From Angelobacter sp036502105 (lineage in GTDB: Bacteria; Acidobacteriota; Terriglobia; Terriglobales; Acidobacteriaceae), in assembly GCA_036502105.1 (NCBI GenBank), contig DASXZE010000201.1:1-5736 (forward strand): DNA of 5,736 nt. The letters run 5' to 3'. Under the pieces are notes generated by a model. The model searched no databases. It had not been told where the DNA came from and was given only the letters and a program-made list of their open reading frames with translations. How positions within the stretch are numbered: the stretch's first letter is position 1; every line of letters starts with the position of its first letter. Positions 1 through 4,932 of this stretch are shown here, in pieces. The translations under genes were made by a program, and so were the position numbers.

Positions 1-18
1 TTAGTAATTAGTATTTAG
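1..18 (-). repeat. Inverted copy of the heptamer array, downstream of the S23-family gene
   Basis: Read on the minus strand, this is CTAAATA, CTAATTA, CTAA, running off the window edge. It matches 462-479 at 17 of 18 positions in inverted orientation. The two copies bracket the four-helix-bundle gene like terminal inverted repeats. How far the array continues beyond position 1 cannot be seen. Confidence 0.75.
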
Positions 19-35
19 CCGTTCGATCCAATCGT

Positions 36-424
36 TCACGTTGTGCCTGCTGCTTTGGACTTTAGCTCAATTTGCTCTTCAACACTAATCAGGAATGATG
101 TGAGCATTTTGCGAACCTCAGTCAAATCAGATGAAGTGCGCTTAAAGTCTTCATTATTTATAAATCCAAGGTCTCTGAGAGCAGGAGATGGTAATCAAGT
201 TCGCTGGTTGAGCCCGTTGCAATTCTTACAAATCTTGCCAGCTCAGTGCTAGTGCGGCGTCCGCAGCCTTCCGCTAGATTGGCTCCGATTGATACGGCTG
301 CACGCCGCAACTGGCTGGTGATTCCATAAATTTCTTCGCGGGGGAATGTTTGAGAAAGCCGATACAAATCCAGCGTCAGCTTGTGGGCTTTGGTCCAGAC
401 CTGCAAGTCCCGGTAATTTCGCAT
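36..424 (-). pseudogene. Four-helix-bundle protein (S23 / 23S rRNA intervening-sequence protein family), frameshifted
   Basis: The open frame from ATG 424 gives 88 residues ending at TAA 158-160. It begins MRNYRDLQVWTKAHKLTLDL and carries the family signatures YGITSQLRRAAVSI (33-46), ANLAEGCGRR (48-57) and SELDYHLL (74-81). The last residues, SETLDL, do not fit the family. If the frame moves by -1 at about position 182, after codon 81, the next 48 codons read ALRDLGFINNEDF and so on to TGA at 36-38. That is the expected end of helix 3 plus helix 4, and restores 129 residues, close to the usual length of roughly 115-130. I therefore infer a one-base deletion, either real or a sequencing error. 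No standard slippery heptamer is visible, so programmed frameshifting is unlikely. A GGAAG sequence five bases before the ATG is a fair ribosome-binding site. The gene lies 51 bp downstream of murF between inverted CTAANNN repeats. Family members occur in 23S rRNA intervening sequences and resemble the Avd protein of diversity-generating retroelements. The cellular function of stand-alone copies is not established. Confidence 0.85.
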
Positions 425-447
425 ACTCTCTTCCGCAACGCTGTATT

Positions 448-482
448 CTAAACGCTAACTACTAAATACTAATCACTAACGA
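448..482 (+). repeat. Heptamer array (CTAANNN)x5 between murF and the S23-family gene
   Basis: Five consecutive 7-base units each begin with CTAA: CTAAACG, CTAACTA, CTAAATA, CTAATCA, CTAACGA. The array starts 23 bp upstream of the four-helix-bundle ATG. Its last unit spans the murF stop codon (476-478) and final Arg codon. The array is strikingly AT-rich compared with murF. It resembles the short tandemly repeated heptamers known from some bacterial genomes such as cyanobacteria, as a class and not by exact sequence. Confidence 0.75.
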
Positions 483-1861
483 CTGCTTTTTTCCACCATC
501 TCCAGGGCGCGCTCCAGTTTTACGCCGCGTGAGGCTTTCAGTAATACGGCATCGCCAGGGCGGAGATTACGCAGCAGCCATTCACCTGCCTGCTCTGGGG
601 TTTCAACAAACTGTGCCTGCGTGCCTGCGCCGCAGGCTGCTTCTGCAACCGCACGGGCCAGGCCTCGGACGCCAATCACAAAGTCGATTTTCTTTTCCGC
701 GGCGTGCTGGCCGGATTCACGATGCAACGCTTCCGCCGTGGGCCCAAGTTCCAGCATCTCTCCGGCAACCAGAATATGGCGATCAGCTTTCATGCTGGCC
801 AGCGTGTCGATCATCGCATCCAGCGCGCGAGGGTTGGAGTTGTAGCAGTCATTAATAATGGTTGCGCCGTTGATGTGCAGAACCTGGCCGCGTTTTTCCG
901 GAGGCTGAATGCTGGAAAGCGCTTCAGCAGCTTCAGACGGAGGAATGCCGCGCTCCATGGCGGCCGCAGCGGCAGCCAGAGCGTTATAAATATTGTGTTC
1001 GCCCACCAGCGGGAAAGTGACTGGCGCACCCACGTTGCCGACGACCAGATCAAAGGTGGAACCCTCGGCGCCATTGAGTTTAATGTTTTGTGCGCATACA
1101 TCTGCTGAGCGGCGAATTCCAAACGTGACGACTTTGCCTTTAAAGCCGCGGCCAAACTGGCTCACGTATTCATCGTCGGCGTTCAAGACGGCCACGCCAT
1201 TCGAAGGCAGCGTTTCAATGATTTCGTATTTGGCGCGGGCAATTTCTTTGAGCGAGCCAAAAAATTCCAGATGCACCGGCGCAACCGTGGTGACTACAGC
1301 AAGATCATGATGCGCGAGTTTGCCCAGGTCGCGAATCTCACCGGCATGGTTCATGCCCATCTCCACCACGGCAAGATCGTGCTCGGCTTCCAGTTTGAGC
1401 AATTGCAGTGGCAATCCAATATGGTTGTTGAGATTGCCGGAACTTTTCATCACGCGGAAACGCGTGGCCAGAATGTGGGCGAGAATTTCTTTCGTCGTGG
1501 TCTTGCCGGCGGAGCCGGTCACGGCTAGCAGCGGTTTGCCCCACAGTCTGCGTGCGGCGGCACCTAAAGATTGCAGAGCTTTCAAAGTGTCGTCTACGCG
1601 GAGCAATCGCGTAGGATCGCCGGCAACTTTCTTGCTAGTTTGTGACATTTTTTCTGCTCGAACCACAGCGCCCACAGCGCCTTTGGCCAGCACGGCCTCG
1701 ACATATTCATGGCCGTCAAAGCGATCACCTTGAATGGCGATAAACAAATCCCCCGGGTTCAGCGTGCGCGAATCAATGGAATACCCCATGGCGACGGCAT
1801 CCTGGTCACACTCGCCTTTGGCTCCAATGAACTCGGCGATTCGCCACAGCGGCAGCTTCAT
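476..1861 (-). CDS. murF: UDP-N-acetylmuramoyl-tripeptide--D-alanyl-D-alanine ligase (MurF)
   Basis: This is the cytoplasmic ATP-dependent ligase that joins D-Ala-D-Ala to UDP-MurNAc-tripeptide, the last soluble step before MraY. The 461 residues match the family length and three-domain order. The N-terminal substrate-binding domain (about 1-105) contains YSIDSRTLNPGDLFIA. The central ATPase domain has the P-loop TGSAGKTTTK (115-124), GNLNNHIGLP (142-151), EMGMNHAGEI (167-176), K211 in the position of the carbamylated lysine, and NADD (227-230). The C-terminal domain has DCYNSNP (338-344), GEMLELG (367-373) and KASRGVKLE (442-450). GSAGKTTTKE in the P-loop and the YNSNP motif distinguish MurF from MurC, MurD and MurE. 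The ATG overlaps the murE stop as ATGA, and a GGGGGAGAAG sequence four bases before it, inside the end of murE, acts as the ribosome-binding site, so translation is probably coupled. The TAG stop (476-478) lies inside the CTAANNN repeat. Confidence 0.97.
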   Translation of the reverse strand: MKLPLWRIAEFIGAKGECDQDAVAMGYSIDSRTLNPGDLFIAIQGDRFDGHEYVEAVLAKGAVGAVVRAEKMSQTSKKVAGDPTRLLRVDDTLKALQSLGAAARRLWGKPLLAVTGSAGKTTTKEILAHILATRFRVMKSSGNLNNHIGLPLQLLKLEAEHDLAVVEMGMNHAGEIRDLGKLAHHDLAVVTTVAPVHLEFFGSLKEIARAKYEIIETLPSNGVAVLNADDEYVSQFGRGFKGKVVTFGIRRSADVCAQNIKLNGAEGSTFDLVVGNVGAPVTFPLVGEHNIYNALAAAAAAMERGIPPSEAAEALSSIQPPEKRGQVLHINGATIINDCYNSNPRALDAMIDTLASMKADRHILVAGEMLELGPTAEALHRESGQHAAEKKIDFVIGVRGLARAVAEAACGAGTQAQFVETPEQAGEWLLRNLRPGDAVLLKASRGVKLERALEMVEKSSR

Positions 1862-3408
1862 TGCGCTTCTCCCCCCTTGGAGTAACTCATCTGTTGTAGC
1901 GCGTCCCGGGCCACCTGCACATCATCGAAAGGGTATGTACCTTCGCGCGTGATCTGAACTTTCTCATGTCCCTTGCCGGCAATCAACACCACGTCGCCCG
2001 GCATGGCCTCAATCAACGCCAATCGTATAGCTTTTTTGCGGTCTGGCTCAACCTCATGCCGCGCTTTGGTCTTTTGCAGTCCGGGAAGCGCGTCGGCAAT
2101 GATCTGCTGTGGATATTCACTGCGCGGATTGTCAGAGGTGAGCACTACCAAATCACTGCCTTGGCCCGCGGCTTCCGCCATGAGCGGGCGCTTGGTGCGA
2201 TCACGATCACCACCGCAGCCAAACACAGTAATCACCCGGCCCAGCCCCAGTCCGCGACCGACAAAATCGCGGGCAATCGCCGTGAGATTGCGTAGCGCGT
2301 CATCCGTGTGCGCGTAGTCAACGACAACCGTGAACGGCTGACCGCAATCCACTTTCTCAAACCGTCCGGGCACCTGCTTGAAGTGGCGGATGGCTTCAGC
2401 AATTTGCTGCAGAGAAAATCCGCAGGCATAAGTGGCCGCAGCCGCTGCCAGAATGTTATAGACGTTAATGCCGCCGATCAGCGGGGTTTCAATTTTGGTT
2501 ATGCCATCTGAAGTGACCAGGTCAAAGGTAGTGCCATCCAGCTTGAGTTCGATATTCGTCGCGCGGAAGTCGCCGTTTTGGATTCCATACAAAATCACCT
2601 GCTCGCTCTTCACGGCCTTGGTCTGGGCCAGCGTCAGACCATATTCGTCGTCGGCGTTGATTACGGCGGCGCGCGGCGGAGGCGTCCCACAGCCAAGAAA
2701 CAAAATACTCTTGGCTTCAAAGTAGCTATCCATGTCCTGGTGGTAATCCAGATGGTCCCGCGTGAGGTTGGTGAAGATGGCCACTTCATACGGCACACCC
2801 CACACGCGCTCCTGCGCCAGCGCGTGCGACGAAACTTCCATCACGGCGTGCGTGGCTCCGGCGTCTACGGCTTCAGCAAAAATCTGATTCAGCTCCAGTG
2901 ATTCCGGCGTGGTATGCGGTGAGGGCAGAACTTTGAACGTTGCTGCTCCGGCTTTTTGCGCGGCACCTTTTTCCTGGCGGACAGGCACATGATATTCAAT
3001 CGTTCCGATCAACGCGGACTGTCTGCCGCAGTGGCGCAGAATGGATTCGCAAAGAAATGTCGTGGTGGTCTTGCCGTTGGTTCCGGTCACGCCGATAATC
3101 TTTAGCTTCTCTGCGGGATGGCCGTAAAAATTGGCGCTCATGTGCGCCAGCGCGCGGCGTCCGTTGGGGATCACAGCCCATGGCACGTGAGGCCGATGAT
3201 GCTCTGATTTTGAGTCTGTAACCACAGCTACCGCGCCATGTTTCAACGCCGTATCAATATAGCGATTGCCATCACTGCTTTCACCGCGCATGGCCACAAA
3301 GACCCAGCCGGGCTGTATGCGCCGCGAGTCATAGTCCAGGCCAGAAATTTCCGGGTCGCCACCGCTGTGTGAGACGCTTAGTCCACGCAGCAGATCAGAG
3401 AAGTTCAT
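1858..3408 (-). CDS. murE: UDP-N-acetylmuramoyl-L-alanyl-D-glutamate--2,6-diaminopimelate ligase (MurE)
   Basis: This ATP-dependent ligase adds the third stem-peptide residue to UDP-MurNAc-L-Ala-D-Glu in the cytoplasm. The 516 residues show the full Mur-ligase layout. The N-terminal domain has ISGLDYDSRRIQPGWVFVA (21-39). The ATPase domain has the P-loop GVTGTNGKTTTT (106-117), HTTPES (165-170), SSHALAQERV (193-202, covering the UDP-MurNAc site), NLTRDHLDYH (214-223), and EAKSILF with the expected carbamylated K233. The C-terminal domain has DYAHTDDAL (364-372), FGCGGDRDRTKRPLM (396-410), DNPRSE (426-431) and GKGHE (478-482). DNPR is the known signature for meso-diaminopimelate rather than lysine, so the product should be a DAP-type tripeptide. 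Position 369 is Asp where many homologs have Pro (YAHTPDAL). The chosen ATG matches the usual N-terminus, but no Shine-Dalgarno sequence precedes it. The gene overlaps murF by four bases. Upstream is a 106-bp gap with a palindrome and a possible promoter. Confidence 0.97.
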   Translation of the reverse strand: MNFSDLLRGLSVSHSGGDPEISGLDYDSRRIQPGWVFVAMRGESSDGNRYIDTALKHGAVAVVTDSKSEHHRPHVPWAVIPNGRRALAHMSANFYGHPAEKLKIIGVTGTNGKTTTTFLCESILRHCGRQSALIGTIEYHVPVRQEKGAAQKAGAATFKVLPSPHTTPESLELNQIFAEAVDAGATHAVMEVSSHALAQERVWGVPYEVAIFTNLTRDHLDYHQDMDSYFEAKSILFLGCGTPPPRAAVINADDEYGLTLAQTKAVKSEQVILYGIQNGDFRATNIELKLDGTTFDLVTSDGITKIETPLIGGINVYNILAAAAATYACGFSLQQIAEAIRHFKQVPGRFEKVDCGQPFTVVVDYAHTDDALRNLTAIARDFVGRGLGLGRVITVFGCGGDRDRTKRPLMAEAAGQGSDLVVLTSDNPRSEYPQQIIADALPGLQKTKARHEVEPDRKKAIRLALIEAMPGDVVLIAGKGHEKVQITREGTYPFDDVQVARDALQQMSYSKGGEAQ

Positions 3409-3416
3409 TATGGTTG

Positions 3417-3422
3417 ATTATA
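3417..3422 (-). promoter_or_regulatory. Possible -10 box of a murE promoter (leaderless start)
   Basis: The minus strand carries a perfect TATAAT whose last base is eight bases before the murE ATG (3408). If it is a -10 box, transcription would begin at or within one or two bases of the ATG. That fits the lack of any Shine-Dalgarno sequence before murE. No good -35 hexamer is visible at 16-18 bp, so the call rests on the -10 match and its position only. Confidence 0.3.
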
Positions 3423-3444
3423 AGCATTCTGAAATTCGAACATA

Positions 3445-3535
3445 GAAGACAGAAGAGAAAATTTGCCGCGAATGAACGCGAAAAGACGCGAATTTGATCT
3501 GTGTTGATTCGTGTTTATTCGCGTGTATTCGCGGC
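3445..3535 (-). terminator. Possible transcription terminator after the aminotransferase
   Basis: On the minus strand the palindrome would fold into a long RNA hairpin directly at the end of the aminotransferase message, closed by a GC-rich base. It is followed by AAATTTTCTCTTCTG, a U-rich but interrupted tract. This resembles an intrinsic terminator. However, the stem is much longer than usual and the U tract is broken by C, so the hairpin may instead stabilise the 3' end or simply be a repeat. Confidence 0.35.
3465..3535. repeat. 71-bp imperfect palindrome made of 10-bp repeats
   Basis: Two 29-base arms (3465-3493 and 3507-3535) match as inverted copies at 24 of 29 positions around a 13-base loop. 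Each arm is built from degenerate decamers. The right side reads GATCTGTGTT, GATTCGTGTT, TATTCGCGTG, TATTCGCGGC (3496-3535). The left side, in reverse complement, reads AATTCGCGTC, TTTTCGCGTT, CATTCGCGGC. The outermost GCCGCGAAT/ATTCGCGGC ends are perfectly paired. The element fills most of the gap between the aminotransferase and murE and runs 21 bases into the aminotransferase gene. It looks like a dispersed intergenic repeat, but no second full copy is present here to prove that. Confidence 0.8.
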
Positions 3536-4711
3536 CAGGCTTGGCACTTGTAGTTTCGATGGCAGCTGTTTCAACCGCTTACATGCTTCCGCCAGCTCAG
3601 CATCAGTTTTAGCAAAACAGAACCGGACAAGATTTCCCCCGCCGTTGTCGTGATAAAAAGCGGAGCCTGCCACAGTGGCCACTCCGGTTTTATCCAGAAG
3701 ATAAAGAGCTTTATCACGGCTGGTTTTGCCCGGAAGAATGGAGACATCTGCCAGCACGTAATATGCGCCCTTGGGTACGGATGGCGTTAAGCCAATTTCA
3801 CGCAGAACGCCGCATAGCTGGTCGCGCTTCTGTACGTACTCTTTGCCAATCTCGTCATAAAAACTTTGTGGCAGCTGCCGGATGCCTTCCGCCACGCCAA
3901 TCTGCAATGGCGCTGGCGCGCATACATATATAAGGTCGTGAAAATAGTTAATGCCCTGAGCCCAGCGTTGGTCACAAATGGTATAGCCAATGCGCCAGCC
4001 TGTGATGCTAAAGGTCTTGGAATAGCCGGACATGGTAATGGTTCGCTCGCGCATTCCGGGAAGCGTGGCAATGCTAATGTGTTTGCCCTCGTAAATAAAG
4101 TATTCGTAAATTTCGTCAGTAAAGACGAACAAGTCATGCCGCTGGGCAAAGGCGGCGATCCATTCCATTTCTTCGCGGGTAAAAATTTTCCCCGTAGGAT
4201 TACCCGGCGAGTTCAACAAAATGCCGCGCGTGCGCGGCGTGACCGCGCGCTCCAGGTCTTCTGGGCTGAAGGTCCAATCGGGTGCGCGCATGGTCACAAA
4301 AAGCGGAACGGCCTCCACGGCCACCAGCGTGTTCAGGTGGTAGCCATAAAAAGGCTCGAAGAGAATCACTTCGTCGCCGGGATTCAGCAACGCCAGCGCT
4401 GCCGCATAAAATGCGCCGGTAGCGCCGGAGCCCACGATGACTTCTGTTTCCGGATCGCACTCAATGCCGTTGAAGCGCCGCATTTTTTCCGCGATGGCCT
4501 CACGGATTGGCCCCAGCCCTTCAGCCCGCGTGTAGCTGTTGATGCCGTTGTCCATGGCCTGCTTCGCGCCGGTACGCACTGGCTCGGGAACTTCCGTATC
4601 GCAGACACCCTGCGCCAGATTGATGCCCTGCACGCGGTCACAGGCAATAGACATGGCGCGAATCTCAGACTGCACGGTACGGTTAGCGCGTTGGCTCAGG
4701 GAAAGAGGCAT
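3515..4711 (-). CDS. Pyridoxal-phosphate-dependent class I/II aminotransferase (fold type I; kynurenine/methionine aminotransferase-like)
   Basis: This enzyme should transfer an amino group between an amino acid and a 2-oxo acid using PLP. The substrate cannot be fixed from sequence. Numbered from the ATG at 4711 (398 residues), it has YTRAEGLGPIREAIAEKM (60-77), the cofactor-binding NSPGNPTGK (167-175, N171), TDEIYEY (198-204, D199 and Y202), SGYSKTFSITGWRIGY (228-243, K232 as the Schiff-base lysine) and VRFCFA with R363 for the substrate carboxylate. All key residues are present. The YTR segment, YVCAPAPLQ and KRDQL resemble the kynurenine aminotransferase/glutamine transaminase K/YbdL branch. 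This is a judgement by resemblance; an aspartate or aromatic aminotransferase remains possible. The frame also opens from a TTG at 4738, but ATG 4711 has AAGGAG (4716-4721) four bases upstream and fits homolog N-termini. The final residues AANTRE and the stop are encoded by the right arm of an intergenic palindrome, so the tail is probably not ancestral. It sits between trpD and murE in the same direction. Confidence 0.9.
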   Translation of the reverse strand: MPLSLSQRANRTVQSEIRAMSIACDRVQGINLAQGVCDTEVPEPVRTGAKQAMDNGINSYTRAEGLGPIREAIAEKMRRFNGIECDPETEVIVGSGATGAFYAAALALLNPGDEVILFEPFYGYHLNTLVAVEAVPLFVTMRAPDWTFSPEDLERAVTPRTRGILLNSPGNPTGKIFTREEMEWIAAFAQRHDLFVFTDEIYEYFIYEGKHISIATLPGMRERTITMSGYSKTFSITGWRIGYTICDQRWAQGINYFHDLIYVCAPAPLQIGVAEGIRQLPQSFYDEIGKEYVQKRDQLCGVLREIGLTPSVPKGAYYVLADVSILPGKTSRDKALYLLDKTGVATVAGSAFYHDNGGGNLVRFCFAKTDAELAEACKRLKQLPSKLQVPSLAANTRE

Positions 4712-4715
4712 GGGG

Positions 4716-4721
4716 CTCCTT
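4716..4721 (-). promoter_or_regulatory. Ribosome-binding site deciding the aminotransferase start
   Basis: AAGGAG on the minus strand lies four bases upstream of ATG 4711. It is the only strong Shine-Dalgarno match near the two possible starts. The upstream TTG at 4738 has none, so it decides for the 398-residue protein. Confidence 0.75.
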
Positions 4722-4740
4722 GCGGCGTATTGACTCAATC

Positions 4741-4746
4741 ATTGTA
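4741..4746 (-). promoter_or_regulatory. Possible -10 box for the aminotransferase gene
   Basis: The minus strand reads TACAAT, five of six matches to the sigma-70 -10 consensus. Initiation about seven bases downstream would give a leader of roughly 20-25 nt containing the AAGGAG site. The -35 region 17 bases upstream is a T-rich run with little likeness to TTGACA, so this is a weak prediction. Confidence 0.25.
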
Positions 4747-4774
4747 AATCCGGCCACGCAAAGAAAAGAACCTT

Positions 4775-4805
4775 ACCACGGACCAACACGGATGGAACGG
4801 GATTG
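4775..4805. repeat. Degenerate 10-bp repeat remnant upstream of the aminotransferase
   Basis: ACCACGGACCAACACGGATG followed by GAACGGGATT shows an approximate 10-base period around the core ACACGGAT. Part of it (CAACACGGAT) resembles the reverse complement of the loop-side decamers of the 3465-3535 palindrome (CAACACAGAT). It could be a single arm of a related intergenic repeat. The match is short. Confidence 0.4.
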
Positions 4806-4840
4806 AGGGGTGGGTCATGTTAGATAAATTACCGGCGAGT

Positions 4841-4861
4841 CCGGCTTGCGCGACGAGCCGG
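4841..4861. repeat. Small inverted repeat in the trpD-aminotransferase gap
   Basis: CCGGCT and AGCCGG form a perfect six-base inverted repeat around a nine-base loop, 71 bp downstream of the trpD stop. A second small hairpin, GTGCA-GAA-TGCAC, lies at 4871-4883. Neither is followed by a clear run of T on the minus strand, so I do not call a terminator. They could still affect the trpD 3' end. Confidence 0.35.
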
Positions 4862-4932
4862 TTGCTGCAAGTGCAGAATGCACCGCCGTTAGAGAACACT
4901 CTCAACCGGTTTGCAGCGCAGCGGCAAAAAAA

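Noticed and set aside
158..190. Programmed -1 frameshift in the S23-family gene
   Set aside because: No X-XXY-YYZ slippery heptamer or obvious downstream pseudoknot is visible at the crossover. A simple one-base deletion explains it.
43..252. 69-codon plus-strand frame at the left end
   Set aside because: It lies opposite the restored C-terminal half of the four-helix-bundle gene, which explains the sequence better.
36..424. Diversity-generating retroelement accessory protein (Avd)
   Set aside because: Avd shares the four-helix fold, but there is no reverse transcriptase, template/variable repeat pair or target gene in the window.
3465..3535. CRISPR array
   Set aside because: The units are 10 bp, contiguous, degenerate and arranged as an inverted pair, with no spacers.
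4709..4738. TTG at 4738 as the aminotransferase start (407 residues)
   Set aside because: It has no Shine-Dalgarno sequence, while ATG 4711 has AAGGAG four bases upstream and a better N-terminal fit.
3866..4747. 293-codon open frame on the plus strand, opposite the aminotransferase
   Set aside because: It is fully antisense to a gene with intact PLP-enzyme motifs. The translation shows low complexity typical of a shadow frame and no recognisable domain.
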